The notes: generated from the sequence alone by a model not told the origin. Positions 24,017 to 36,700 are shown, counted from the first letter of the stretch. The stretch is DNA of 64,000 bases from Sabethes cyaneus (GCF_943734655.1 NC_071354.1:139548642-139612641); one strand, 5' to 3'. Numbers and translations are program-made.

Positions 24017-24559
24017 GGGTAGTTGATCCAGTAGTTGTGGTACTACCAATAGTTGCGCTACTATTCATTACTAATGCATATTTTCGTCACCGTAGCATTT
24101 TAGATAAAACAATTACATTCATTATATAAAACAGGTTTTTAGAAGTATTGGTAGTTAGACTACACCATTTAAAATTAAAGCATTATTTGCTAAAATCCAA
24201 TTTTCCAAAATCTAACGCGCAGTTGGAGCGCACAACTATAGGCGCTCATCTACAGTTTTGCTACGATGTTTTTTCACTTAGCAACCTAGCAATGTATATA
24301 GAATAACACAATTAAAGGAACATCAAACTTAATTAAGGAAACATTAGCGCAACTGTTGGTACAATATAATTGAATCGGAAAATTCATTTTTTCTTTATAA
24401 AGCTTCTCGTACAACGAAAGCAATTGTCTTGCCTTGTGACAAATACCTTGTATTTGATAAATTTATATCCCACAAGCATTGATTGAAGCATATACCTCAA
24501 TAAACGAGCAAAATGAGGGTATATTGTGCTTAGTGGCGCAACTAATGGATCATCTACCC
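24017..24559. mobile_element. 543-bp TA-flanked MITE
   Basis: The left end reads GGGTAGTTGATCCAGTAGTT and the reverse complement of the right end reads GGGTAGATGATCCATTAGTT; the inverted similarity runs about 25 bp. TA stands at 24015-24016 and 24560-24561. The interior is AT-rich and non-coding. It is a non-autonomous DNA element, probably mobilised by a Tc1/mariner-type transposase. Confidence 0.8.
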
Positions 24560-24561
24560 TA

Positions 24562-26195
24562 ACTATTTCGTAATTTTATTTCCCTTCACAATCAAATGTT
24601 ATAGCACACTCGATTAGTCGTTTGTTTATATTTGGTTGCTTGGACTCAGGTCGAATAGCTTCATGCGTCTTTTATAACCATTTTTTTCTTGCAACCTAAT
24701 TTTTCAGAAAATGAAGAATAAATCAACTCCCCATTGGGCTTAAGCTGCCAATCAGAAAATAATGCACCAAAAATTCACCAAAATCTGATGCGCGCGAATA
24801 GCAAAAAAGTTGACAATATTACGAGAACCCAAATGATGCTTGCATTTTAAGCGCATAATTTTCAAAGTATAAAGTGACTCACTCAACTCGAAAAACGTAT
24901 ACGTATACGTGTCGTCACTTTAATTTAGGAAAGTGAAACACGATTTCTGCTCTTCCTCTTCTCAATTTCACGCCACTGCGCACAACTAACAGCACAGCAA
25001 CATAACCAATACCTAAAAACTTTAATTCACAAATTTTCATTTTTCTCGACAATTGAACTAAAGCTTAATCTCCTAGTTACTGCATTAATATAGAGGCAAA
25101 CAGATAGCACAAGAACAATCCCACAGTAACAATACAACAGCTTTTTAGCATTCATGATAATTTATAACGGTTTTATAGCAGCAATTGGCATGCTTCTTAG
25201 TTTACAAATTAATTTTTATAAAGCAAAGCGTAGGTAGTTCATATTTTTGCTTTAAGCTGTTTTTAATGCCTTATAAAGTCAAATGGTAAAGTCAGAAACT
25301 CTCAGCTTTAAAAATAATTTTATAGCTCTTCTTTATTCCTTAATAATAAATTAATAATAAATAATAAATTACACTGACGTTTGTTCATCATCGTCACAGT
25401 AAAATATTTTATAAACGTGTTTTATAATTACAAATGCCATCATTGCAACTTTTGGTCTTAGAAGAGAGAGAAAAGCATATGCCGTTGCTTTTTGGACAAA
25501 ACAAAGTGTATTTTAAAACAAAGCATTTTTGTTATCACTGAAATAAAGATAGATGCCCAAAAAGAGAAAATAAGAAAAGTTAAAACCAGTGGTGCTTTCA
25601 ATCGTAAAATAAAGCACTAATGAAGCGTAAACTAACGAAGAATCTGCTCAAGTAACACGGTTATTAATCATAACGAATCTGTGAATGAACCATTTTGTGA
25701 AAATTTAGGAAACCAACATGAACTTAATTCTCATATTTAGTGTTGAAGAATAAGTAAAATGGTTAATAATATCCGTTTACTTATGAAATGAGGAGAGTTA
25801 CCTGGAAGAAGTGTAAAATAGTTCTCTGGCTCTCTCAAGCCCCTACCTTCTCGAAGGTCTAACTAAGTCAATAGTGACGATCGATTGCCATACCTGGAAA
25901 TGGTTCAGCTAAGCTAGGAGGTGCGAACCTTAGCGCCTGTTCCCCTGGTGAGGGGCGGCTCAAACAATGTCTGTCTCGGAGCAAGTGACTGAATATGAAA
26001 CACTGTATTCCGCATAAGGCTGTATGAGATTGACTTTTTCGGTGTCGAGACGAAACGAAAAGAAATTCAAGCTCAATTTCGATCGGGCGAAATTAGTCGA
26101 AACGAAATTATGACCAATTTCAAACTCTCGAAACGAAACGAAATTATATTTAAACTTCGTCGAAATTGAACGAAATTTCTATAATTTTTTTTTAT
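24562..26195. other. AT-rich DNA, no gene seen
   Basis: Long AT-rich stretch without ORFs of note. At 26030-26170 the phrase CGAAACGAAAT or CGAAATT is repeated irregularly. At 25850-25990 GC-richer text resembles transposon debris but could not be assigned. Confidence 0.4.
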
Positions 26196-26199
26196 TGAG

Positions 26200-26370
26200 G
26201 AAGTGATAGGCTGGAAGCTGGAGCGGGAAAGGTGCTAGGCTCTAATAGGCCCTTTTTTAGATACTGCAGTCTGCGTCTTATTAGTGCTTCGCAATTGCAG
26301 AGCAGGTGTTCCGAAGTTTCGTTCTCAGCATTGCAGAAGCTAAAGACATCATCTTGTACAAAACCAAGAT
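26200..26370 (-). pseudogene. LINE C-terminal cysteine-motif fragment
   Basis: The minus strand reads CNAENETSEHLLCNCEALI followed by RRRLQYLKKG. The pattern C..(E)ETSEHLLC.C.AL.RRR is typical of the end of the second ORF of RNase-H-bearing LINEs (I, LOA or Jockey-like groups). Only this short piece is left. The TATAATTTTTTTTTATTG run at its left edge would be the poly(A)-like tail on the minus strand. Confidence 0.6.
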
Positions 26371-26690
26371 TTTGAAAATGATATTTGCTCGAATACTGTT
26401 CTGTTCATAAGACCGGTATACGTGCTGAGATCTCTCATATTGAGACACAGCAAGTTTTGAGTAACTTTAATACTCGGCGTTATAAATCAGCCACAGATGC
26501 TGATAACTGAAAGGAACCGTGGAATGATGTTCTAGCATCCTTGATAAAGACCCGATTTGACGTCTTCCTCAGTTCTCAATTCAGTTTGCTTTCCAAGTTT
26601 ATCATTCGATAGCTTAAAAAAATTGATTTCTTTATAACAATACTCTTTCTAAGAGTCGAAGGAAACAGTAGAAGAAACTAATAAAACATA

Positions 26691-27320
26691 TGGTGACAAC
26701 TAAAATTTTGGAATTTTTTCGAGACCAATATACTCAACAACAAATGAGCTCAGAGAGAAATGAGAGTATTTATGTGTTAGCTCTCTCTCCTCTTTTTGAC
26801 AAAATTTTTTGTTTTGTTTATGCTTGCCCAGTTTTGCTTAAAATGGCGTCGGAACAAGAAGTATTTCGGAAGCGCGTTGTACGCTTCTACGAACTGCTAC
26901 TGAAATCTCGGCAAAAAGTATACGGTATAAAATTTAAAACGCGAATATGTTGCGGTTTCGACTGTTTACTATATCCTAAGTTGCACCACAACTATTCGCA
27001 AGCAAGGTAGTGGAAGACCAGCCAAAATTATGGACGCAGAAGGTCATCGTTCTCTCTCCCGTTCCTTCAACAATAAGCCTTTATTTGTACCCAAAAACCA
27101 CGACCCGACAAATCTGTCTCAGTGCGCCCAATCGAAGATTTCTTCGGGATTTTGCTGGGAGAGCCACGAATTGCAAACAGGTGATTGGTAGAATCAGGAT
27201 ATGGATTCGCAAAGTTGACATGACGGCCGTACAATGCTCCTGTTCGGACATCAAACGGAAGCTTCGCCGAACAGTCGATTACGGACCGTTTTCAAATTTT
27301 CACCAATTTTTTACGCAAGC
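26691..27320 (+). pseudogene. Tc1/mariner relic, same family as 2360-3292
   Basis: A left terminal repeat (GGTGACAACTAAAATTTTGG, preceded by TA at 26689-26690) is followed by an ATG at 26843 opening MASEQEVFRKRVVRFYELLL. After frameshifts it reads SGRPAKIMDAEGHRSLSRS, then jumps to PKNHDPTNL and the CAPIEDFF-equivalent region, then IRKVDMTAVQCSCSDIKRKL and TVDYGPFSNF. The middle of the transposase with the first two catalytic Asp is missing. Homology stops at about 27315 without a right terminal repeat, so the copy is also truncated at its 3' end. Confidence 0.8.
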
Positions 27321-27588
27321 TCGACTCCCTTTCCACCCCTCTAAGTGTTACGTAATTTGTGAACGAAGCCTAACGGTCTGAGGCTCATCTATTTCGCCGC
27401 GGCCAGAAGAATGGTCAGCTGTAGCATCTACTCTTCACGTCTGAATATTTGGTAGCACACCTGGAGGCAGCCAAACGGGGGCTCTAGCTTTTAGATCGAT
27501 CATGCCTTTATTGAAGATCGATACTTTGACGGATGTTATCGTTATACGTTTATCGAAGTGAAGCTATCAACTGTTTATGATTCCAAAC

Positions 27589-28994
27589 TTTATGTTTTCG
27601 GCAGGACAGTCATACGGCAAAGCAAAACGACACTTATTAGAATAAATACCGCCATCCGGGGTGAGATTGTGCCACGGGGGTGAGATTGTGCCAAAAACCA
27701 AAAATGTTTATTTGTGAAAATTTATTATACATATAGAAACTTGTGACCCAAATTCAAAATGATGATGAACATTACATATTTATTCATAACTTAGAATGGA
27801 ACACATATAATATTAGCTAACTATTTAACCTAAACAGGGTTTCAAAGTTCGCGATCAAAAATACTCGGAAATAACGCTTGTAAAAAATGTCCCACATAAA
27901 CCAACCTAAACAAAAAATCGCATCAACTTGCTATTTTGAAGGTATATAAACTAATCATTTACAATATATTGAAAGGTTTTTATGCGTTGGATAAGTTTTG
28001 ATTACGAAAATAATATTTTTCGAAACTTTGTACTTTTCGTGCTTCACGGGGGTGAGATTGTGCTAAGCCATAATGATCGATCCAATTTGTGGATTTCACA
28101 TGCACAACAAAAATACGTCAGTATACACCAGTACACTCACATTCTTTACTATTGAGCACAATATTTTGACAGATTAGATTGCATCATCCATTTTGGAGCA
28201 AACAGCAACATAGGTCTGCTAAATAATTTAAAATAATTTTTACTAGATTTTACTAGAAGTTTCAGATACTTTGAATAAACACTCTAAAATAAGACAAATA
28301 TATTATACCGTGTATAAACTGGTAGTTTATACAGGCAGTTTAAGCAGGGGGAGGGGGGTGGGATAGGCCACATGTTCTGCGGCCTCGGGTTCTCGAACGA
28401 AGTAATGGTTACTTTCGTTAAATGATCAAATAGGTATGCCCCCTTAGGATACACCTCTTCATATATCTCTCCATTGTTAACCCTAGAAACGCTACTGGCT
28501 ATTTAAAGGCTGTCCAGTTGTTTAGTTATTTCAGATCTCCCCGTGTTATTTTCGTTCATACTTTTTGTATGACGCGTTGTTATTGGCGGACCCCCTGCCC
28601 CTAATAGTCCACTTAGTTCATGGACGGCCCCATATGAACCACTTTATACTGATGTATATGTGTATTGTTTATAAACATGCTAATGTTCATTGTTTAGGTT
28701 TTTTACCTAACTTTATGTCTTTGGCACAATGTCACCCTCTAGAAGGGGTGAGATTGTGCCAAAGTTCATGCACTTCTAGTAAAACTAGGTTCCATTGTAA
28801 CTAAACCATCTCTACGGTAGTTGTTAATTGAACAATTTAGTATATATTGACAGGTTTGAAATCAACTTAGTTCCTAAATTGTGTGTATACTGAGATAAAG
28901 ATCAAAAACATATGCTTTTTTGGCACAATCTCGCCCCGGATGACGGTAAGTGTCGTTTTGCTTTGCCGTATGACTGTCCTGCCGAAAACATAAA
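27589..28994. repeat. Perfect 48-bp inverted repeat around a transposon
   Basis: Arms at 27589-27636 and 28947-28994 are exact reverse complements over all 48 bases (left arm begins TTTATGTTTTCGGCAGGACA). The right arm touches the end of the 1298-bp element; the left arm stops 12 bp before it. Most simply, the element inserted in the short loop of an older hairpin sequence. Confidence 0.9.
27649..28946. mobile_element. 1298-bp non-autonomous TA element, copy 2
   Basis: Same family as 8308-9582 and closely similar throughout. TA at 27647-27648 and 28947-28948; ends CCGCCATCCGGGGTGAGATT and, inverted, CCGTCATCCGGGGCGAGATT. This copy has an extra copy of the GGGGTGAGATTGTGCCA motif directly after the left end, and keeps the internal plus copy near 28050 and the internal inverted pair at about 28720-28759. 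No transposase reading frame. Confidence 0.9.
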
Positions 28995-29019
28995 ATTTGT
29001 TATACGTTTATTTCAGGGA

Positions 29020-30480
29020 CCAAATATCGGCTCTGTCCACTTTCTCGTCGTGTGTAAGATTCGCGCAAGGTTGTCGACCGCGGCGAATGCTCGCACTGAG
29101 AATACGCTACGTTTCAACACCCAGCGGTTGCTGGCAGATGGCGTGGCAGTGGATTACGCCAGAAAGCTTGATCAACGAATCGCAGAGCAGCAGGAAATGG
29201 AAGATATAAGTGGGCTGTGGAGGAATCTCCACCTGGTTTCATGTGTCGTGAAAGACAGCCTTACAGTTAGTTTGATGCTGAATCGAATCAGGGCAGGAGT
29301 CATGGGAATGGGACAAGGCCAAACACGGCAGATGGTCCCCTAGACTGATCCAAAACATCTCGTCTTGGATAGACACCAGGCATGGGTAGGTAAACGTTTA
29401 TTTCACACAATTTTTGTTAGGTCACCCTTCTGCCCCGTCTGTGATGTTTCACTGCCCCCGTTTCGAAGCCACCCGGGACGAGATGCTTGCCGACATTCAT
29501 TGGTGTCTACTCCAACGACGGCAAGTATCTCGTACAACATAGCGCAGAGCATGTGTACAGAGCAACACGCGCGGAGAACCATCGATAAGGCGGTGACGGA
29601 CGTGATGACAGAGTTGCTATGGCTAGAACGGTTTGCACGGGGCAACCATTGCAATACATTGGGTTGACATAGGCTAGCTAGGGTCAGCTTTTGGGTCACC
29701 TATGCAGCTTAGCAGCTTAGGATTTTGGTGGCGGGCAGCAGTAGTTAGGGCATATAGTGTCCAGTGTAGGTGAAGAGCTCAGACACGTCATCCATCTCGA
29801 AGTAAAACCTAACGGTAGTTTCGATGGAAATATAGGAAAGGGAAAACAGGAGAGTTTTTAGTAAATAGGTGCAAGTTTGCTCCTTGTGGTTCCTGCACAA
29901 CGCCATATAAGGTGTTGTCTTCCGAAGATTTCCTCAAATTTGCATAAAAATATTAAAAAAGGCCAGGAGTCATGCTCACCGGTGCAAAGGAGAGATTCGC
30001 CAACAACGACACACGAAGTTTCTATAAAATGTTGTGGGGCAGGAATTTTGCCATGCCTGTGATGTGCAACGATAGCGCTAGAAACCGGCTTACTGACAAA
30101 ATAGTGGTATCAGCCAGGTAGAAGTAGCACTTCCAGATGTTGTTTAATGGAGAGGTAAACACGGAGATCAGCAGAAACAGGTTAAAAATTGTGAAAAATG
30201 GCCAAGCTGTGGAGTCACTAACACAGGAAGCGGTTAAGGCGGCAATCAATGAGCTGAAAAGCGGTAAGGCTGCTGGGAGGGACGGTACGATGGAAACTAC
30301 AGGATCATTTTCAGGATTTGGGAGGAAGCATAGCCTCATTCGCCCTGTTTTCATTTGTGAACTTCAAAACGGCGTACGATTCAGTCAAACGAAATGAGCG
30401 GTAGCATATAATGCTAGAACATGGTTTACCGACAAAGTACATGGTTGCTGGTAGGGAACGTGGGAGTTCAAATGGTGTAG
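29020..30480 (+). pseudogene. RTE-clade LINE relic, interrupted
   Basis: The plus strand reads the linker after the endonuclease (SVHFLVVCKIRARLSTAANA, then LRFNTQRLLADGVAVDYARK and WRNLH). After an inserted R1 fragment it continues with KFYKMLWGRNFAMPVMCND-like text, LFNGEVNTEISRNRL, INELKSGKAAGRDGT and FVNFKTAYDSVKRNE, the latter being reverse-transcriptase motif A with its Asp replaced by Asn. It stops soon after. There are many frameshifts and stops and it is truncated at both ends. The order endonuclease-linker-RT matches RTE elements and resembles the relic at 38605-40330. Confidence 0.75.
29305..29963 (+). mobile_element. R1-clade LINE 3' fragment with 11-bp target duplication
   Basis: CAGGAGTCATG stands at 29294-29304 and again at 29964-29974, bracketing 659 bp. 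Inside, the plus strand reads EWDKAKHGRWSPRLIQNISS, a CPVC / HCPRFEATRDEMLA cysteine region, and SMCTEQHARRTIDKAVTDVM, which is the C-terminal part of R1-type ORF2. A 3' untranslated part ends in A-rich TAAAAATATTAAAAAA. The same 3' tail is recognisable at 45362-45500 on the minus strand. It is a 5'-truncated insertion into the RTE relic. Confidence 0.8.
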
Positions 30481-31020
30481 GTGCCGAGGTGTAATATACG
30501 TTACAGTGAATCCACCTATAAGGATGATACAAACTTTATTTTTTTTCACGGTCACCCTAATAGTGTAGAAAGATGCGTTTTATTTTAATAGTAAACTTCT
30601 CCAGACATCTAACCTTCTAACATTACGCTTTTTTAACCAATTAGCAGCGAACACAACTTGACCTGTAGTACACCTTTTTTCAAGCGTTTCGAGTCTCAGT
30701 TATTTGCACCGTACGGAGACAAATAGAGCAAAGATGTATGAGACGTTTTTACACCGTTTGGATTATTGCAATCCAGTTAGTTTGAAACGGACACCAAACT
30801 TAGAGCGACTATATATAGAGTAGTGGTATTGTCAAAATTGCAATGACAATAATTATCTGTCAGTGTTATTCTAATCGTGCAGCCGAACTTTATCCGAATG
30901 TGCAATCTAACGAATGTACAGAAAAGAGAAGGAGAATCCGCATTGTATACATTTGGGATGATATGCCAGGTAGGACTCAAGTAATGAGTTGACTTGATGA
31001 AGGTTGAGTCTGTTCAAGGA
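30481..31020. other. Unassigned AT-rich DNA
   Basis: No gene recognised. It may include the decayed 5' part of the mariner relic that becomes readable at about 31130. Confidence 0.35.
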
Positions 31021-31129
31021 ACGGGCGGAATTTATTTTCGATTCGTTTGGCTGTGAAGAAGATGGACGTTTCCATCTGCTGAGTTTAAAATCGCTGAAAC
31101 GTGTCAGCCTCCACATCTTCAAGGTCTGG

Positions 31130-31782
31130 AAGACACCAAACCGAAATACAAAACATGATAACCGAAACCCACGCCAGGAAGTTATACCAAGAGTGGTTAA
31201 CGAAACCGAGGTGCGTCGTGATGGACGACGAGACTTACATCAAGGTAGACACAAAATAGTTGTTATGGCAGAAGTTTTACGTTGCCACATCATGGTTGGA
31301 GATAGGAAAAAAAGGCGAACAAATTTGCCAAAAAGCTTTTGGTTTGGCAGGTCATCTGTGGGTGCAACTCGATGAGCCAGCGGTAAACCACGACGAGAAC
31401 CATCAACGGGTAAAACGACCAAGACGAATGCCTCCATAACCGTCTGTTGCCCTTTCTGCGGTCTCACAAAGGCGGGGCACTGTTATAACAGGATTTTGCA
31501 TCCGGCTACTCCGTGGTGATACAGCGATAACAATGTTGTTTTTCTACCAAAAATCGTCAAGTCACCGAACCAGTAGGCAATTCGTCCGATTCAGTTTAGT
31601 TTTGGGACATCATGAAGGCCAGACTTCGCACAACATCTATGGTGTTGAAGAACAAACTAGCTTCGAACAAACAATTGGTGAAATTATCAAAAGAAGTCGC
31701 TGTCACCATTGCCCATAACCTTGTGAGTGGTGTCAAACGCAAAGTGCGGACATTCCGTTATGGAGAAGAGATCCAATAAAGA
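31130..31782 (+). pseudogene. ITmD37E-type mariner transposase relic
   Basis: Plus strand, several frames: THARKLYQEWLTKPRCVVMD, then MDDETYIKVDTK (31221) with the first catalytic Asp intact, then KKRRTNLPKSF, then GGALL*QDFASGY, which corresponds to FWPDLASCHY and keeps the second Asp, then FWDIMKARLRTTSM, and the tail VSGVKRKVRTFRYGEEIQ. The LRPIE segment with the catalytic Glu has been lost. There are frameshifts and stops throughout. Terminal repeats were not found. Confidence 0.75.
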
Positions 31783-32748
31783 AATGAAATAGAAATTTAA
31801 CCATAGTGTTGTGGTTTATTCCCTTAACTCTCTAACGGGCAACATCGTAAAACTGATGCGATCAAGCTAACGATTATTTTTTCATGAAAGTACACTCAAG
31901 AAAAGCTTAAGCTTAGATTTTCATGCAAAACTAATTATCTAGAGGAGTAAGAAATAGTAGAATATCCCTTTTCCGTCTTTAATATTTAACACTTTACCCA
32001 GATAATTTACTAATCCAGATGTATTACAGAATTGAAATAAAGTATGTGAATCACTGATAGAAAAAATTTGGGGTCAATCATTGTTTCTAGATACGCTTTC
32101 TCTTCAAAAGTACAAAAGGGAATACTCAAGCAATATTTTTTTTCGGAATTGTCCTGAATTCTTAATTTTGAAAGATAATAACTTTCGAACGGATGATCAG
32201 AATGTTGTAGTATTGATATCAAAATATCAAAAAATCTGTCCTAAACACATTTTTCATATTGTCACTTCAAACCAAATTTCATATGTGGCTCTGAAGCTTG
32301 AAAAGCAAAGGCCGTCTGCAGGCGGTCTTACCCATTAGAGGGTTAAAGTTCATAGAAAATCCAAATTGAAATGTATTTTTTTTTTTGAGTATAATCTTTA
32401 CTTACGTTGCTATGATTTGAATATTTTTTAAAAATATTCACCAACGCGACTACTTATCGTCAAAATGATACCATTATCGACTTATATCACATGCACTGAA
32501 TGTAATATTATACCCTGGATTATAGCTTAAACACATTTTTGTCTTTTTCGAAACATAATCATAAATTGCATTATGTATAAATGATAAGCCGTAAATATTT
32601 AGTTTGTTTATCTCAGAGGATTCTTATTAAACTGAAATAGCAATTCAATCATAAGATTGGACTATGTACTGCAATTCACTATTTCTTCAGCCTACTTCTA
32701 TTTTGGTCCTACCCTCACTTTGCCACATGCTACAGCGAAAACTATCAC
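31783..32748. other. AT-rich DNA, no gene seen
   Basis: The 85-codon plus ORF at 32081-32338 shows no recognised motif and is compositionally like its surroundings. Nothing else is supported. Confidence 0.4.
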
Positions 32749-32750
32749 TA

Positions 32751-33758
32751 GGGTAAGGGATCTAGTTTTCGACCCTGTGCTAGTTTTCGCACCACTGCTA
32801 AAACATTCATCAAACAGATTCCTTAGAAAAAAGTAGAGAAAAGCTATTATTTAGGATATTGTTATTTTGCAAGAAATTTTGCAATTCCCCACCAAAATTT
32901 GCGTCTCTACGTCCAAATAATCAAATTTTTTAAACTGGGACTGGAGTTCGAGTGTTTTCTTTTCGTCTAGTGGAAACAGATACGGAATCAAAATTTCCAT
33001 AAATTGTGTATATTAGGACACTGAATTCATGCAATATGTTATTATACAAAGAATAGGCAATATTTCTGTCCAATTTTCTTTTGTTGCAGTGCCTATTTAA
33101 TTTTTATGATGTAATTAGAGACGTTTAAAAAAGTACGAAAATTAAAGTACGAAACTGTTTGTGTTCTAGATCTCGACCGGTCGAAACAGCCTGCTGTATG
33201 CTTTCAAAGACGCTTGTTTCATTTTTCGACCCATCGTTCAAAAGCCATGGAAGTCTAAAAAGTATCCAGACCCGAAAGTGATTGTATGATTTCAGGCGTT
33301 TTCCGGGATTGCATTTCAAACATTTTCCATCTATTCATTCAAAGGAGAAGGGTAACTGAAATAGTCTACAAAAAAGGTTTACGATTTAGTTTCAAAAAAA
33401 TAATACCAATGTGATATTACAGAAATGTTGCAGTTATTCTTTTGCATTAAATTCATCAATTTAAATAACCCTCGACTTTGAAAATACATTACTTTGTACT
33501 TGGGTCGAATATTAGAATACGCAAGAGTCGAAAACTAAAACAAGGGGTCGAAAATTAGCCCAATGGGATATTGAATTGAAACGAGAAAATGAGTGAAAAA
33601 TATTCATCGTACACTTATTTCCCTTTAAATGTTAATTGAATGTACATCCTTTTGTACTATACTGTTATATTTTCGAAAAAATAGCGCTATTTGGACGATA
33701 TATTGCATTTCGTTACCCATGCGTTGGTTTCATAGGTAGAATTATAGTGCCCTTTCCC
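32751..33758. mobile_element. 1008-bp TA-flanked MITE
   Basis: Ends GGGTAAGGGATCTAGTTTTC and, inverted, GGGAAAGGGCACTATAATTC; about 17 of 24 positions match. TA at 32749-32750 and 33759-33760. The left end resembles that of the element at 792-2030 (GGGTAAAGAACTAGTTTTAA). The phrase GTCGAAAACTA / GTCGAAAATTA recurs inside near 33530. No coding content. It is older than the other MITEs, judging by the divergence of its ends. Confidence 0.55.
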
Positions 33759-33760
33759 TA

Positions 33761-36700
33761 ATTGTTACCAATACACTCTACTATATTTGCACATTGCTTT
33801 TGTGGGGATAAATTGGTTCTTCTGGTTCAGGTAAGACGAAAACAGAGTAAGCCCAATAATTAGAAGTACATATGCCGAAAATACCATCCAATACCTTTAG
33901 TAACAGCAGTAATTGTTTCTACTGTCTACTATCAACTACTATTACAAACAATTATTTAATAGTATAGTAAAGCAGCATGCTTGCAAAACAAAACTAAAAG
34001 CAATTTTTGTATTGTTAGTGTAGGTGTATGATTGTGTGTGATTTTATTGCTTTATGGGCGATTCTATTCTCATTTGCAGCACATAAATATGATTCATTTT
34101 AGTTGAAGTTTAGTTGTTTTCTCTTCCTGAATACTATAGTACAATAGATTAGATTTTGAGCAAGAAGCTCTATTAGGAACTATTCACCGATTTTCCATTA
34201 ACTGCTTATTTACTACTTGCACGAATTAAAGAGTCACATAGGGTAGAAAGAGAATAGAAAGTGTGATAGAAAATCTAATTAAGTGAGAAATTATTGATTA
34301 AGAAATCGAAATTCAGCTCGTTTTCAACACAGAAAATGTCAATATGGGGAATATCAATATCAGTATTTTTTAATCACACACAAACTTACGTTTTTGCGAT
34401 AGGTATGAACTTTCAATAACATAAGCCACAATGTAATCCGAATTGCAAGGTACTTACCCTGTATTTTTTTAGCGGCGAATTTAAAAACGAGGTGAATTTC
34501 AGCGAAAGAAGAGTGGGACCCAGTGGAAACACGAGACACACAGAGTGAAGGTAAACCGAATACAAAATAGAAAGAGCTAGACAAAATGAGAAACAGGGAC
34601 AGAGTGAACTTAGAATATGAAATAAAAACAAGTTGATTTTGCTTTTATGAACTTTTTAAATGTTTTTTTTTTGTTCACTATATTTCATTCTTTTCCTCGA
34701 CTTTATCATTTTGATCAATCAATCAATAATTCAATAAAAATTTTAATAATAGCAATAATAATAGTAATAATATCAATAATAATGATAATAGAATGATCAT
34801 AATATTAGTAGTTTTTTTTGTTTACTCCGAATGCATTCGTTTGGGCTTAATTTTTTTCTGTCTGATCTAGGCCAAATAATAGCAGTTTTTCGTTCACTAT
34901 TTCAAATCGGTGATTCAATCGCTAGTGACTGCATGCATCCTGCGCTCAACTATTTAATTGCACTCGGTCGATTTTCAGCACTAGCGGGCGCAAAACTAAT
35001 ACACAACAGAGGAATGTGTGGCTAAGCTGGAATCTTTTTCGATTGATTCTTGTGTTTTTACTCAGTTTTTTGTTCCACTTCCAGGGGTTCTTTCGTTTTC
35101 TGTCTGTTGTTATAAAAATACTTTGTTTTTGTTTTTGTTTGTTTGCTAAGTTTAAATATATTGCTCACTACTATATGTTCTGCTACTGCTTGTTGTATTT
35201 TTGGGTATTGTTTTGCTTTTTCTTGCATTTAAAATTAATAATTGCTGTTTCATTTCGCTTTAAAACTTGAAATATTATCCCTTCTGTTTATATATTATAT
35301 ATATTGCTTATGTACAATTGCTCATCTTTTCTTTTATTTCAAATTGCTAGCAGAATTGTTTGTCTTTTCCATCAAAGTAAAAAGACTAAATGTATGAGTA
35401 TATGTTTGATCAGTACTGGCTACAATGCTTGCTGAGCACAAAGTTAATAAATAAGACAAATAAATAAAAAAAGTATAAGTAACTGAATAAATAATCGTGC
35501 GTTTAGACTCCTTGAGATATTTTAAGTTAAAAGGTGCTGCAAAAACTAACTTTAGAAGAAGTTTCTGGTTTTGTTTGTTTTACTTTTATTGTGTTCGTTT
35601 AGTATATTTTGCTAAACCTGGCAAATTGTAAACTACTTACAAAGGTTGTTTCAAGTACAAATGCAGGAAAGTACAAAATCAAATTAATCTTCTATATCAG
35701 CTAGAGTATATATATGTATATATTTAGAGTAAATGTTACTGTTGTCTTCGTTTTATTGTAACTCTTTGCTTTCGCACTAGTCTTCTTAGTCGTACGCTAA
35801 TTTTTGGTTTTCGTTCTACTGTATGGGACCATCCCTCGAGTATATGTACAGTTTTGTTTCTGGCGGGCGTCGCCTTCATCATTGTTGTTTTGAACCCTAA
35901 CGATCCTGAGAGAGAATGAGGGGATTTCCTTTATACATACTGTAAACTCTAATGAGATCATTGAGAAAGCCTCGTCGAACGTTCCTAACTTGACTAGATC
36001 ACACTCCCTTCACAATTGTGTTTGCAGATTGCCTACCAATTGGTTAGCTGAGGAGGAGGGGTTTGGTCACTCCCGGCTTGGAATCTCTGGCTCACCCGTA
36101 AAAGAACAGCAGAGTCCAGATTCAGCAACTGCCGGAGCTTCCATAGTTAACTCTACTGCTTAAAGAGGGGTAATAATTAACAAGGGGGGTTTACCAGAAT
36201 TACAGTTCAAAGGGTTATTAGATGTATACATAGGTCGAGTAAACGTTGTTTATCTACCAAAGTTAAGGACTAAAGCTCTCTGGGTTTCCGTTTGGATGGA
36301 AATAACTAATTGCTTTTACTTCATATGTGTGAGTACAATTAATAGAATTGACGATCGCTGCTCCCCGGAATGAATGAACTTTCCGGAGAGATGTCGGTAG
36401 GGATATCCCGTATCCGAAGAAACGAAATTCAAATTGACTATACAATGCGGAAAATATCCTAAGGCTCACAAAAACGCACACTTCTACTTCATTCGAGTTT
36501 GGGAGCAAGCTTTTGGCCAGAACCCATCAAATCCTATTGCACGTCTTACCCACGTCCGTCCACATCAGCACGTTCGGCTGTCTGATTGCTTTCAGGAGAA
36601 AGGAAAAAGGATAAAAGAAGGTGAAATTAGAAAAAAAATCCTACACCTAAAGTTTTTTACACACTTCTACTCTCACACATACATACACCCAGACAAGCGT

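Noticed and set aside
28565..28804. 79-codon ORF inside the 1.3-kb element
   Set aside because: Not open in the sister copy and resembles no transposase.
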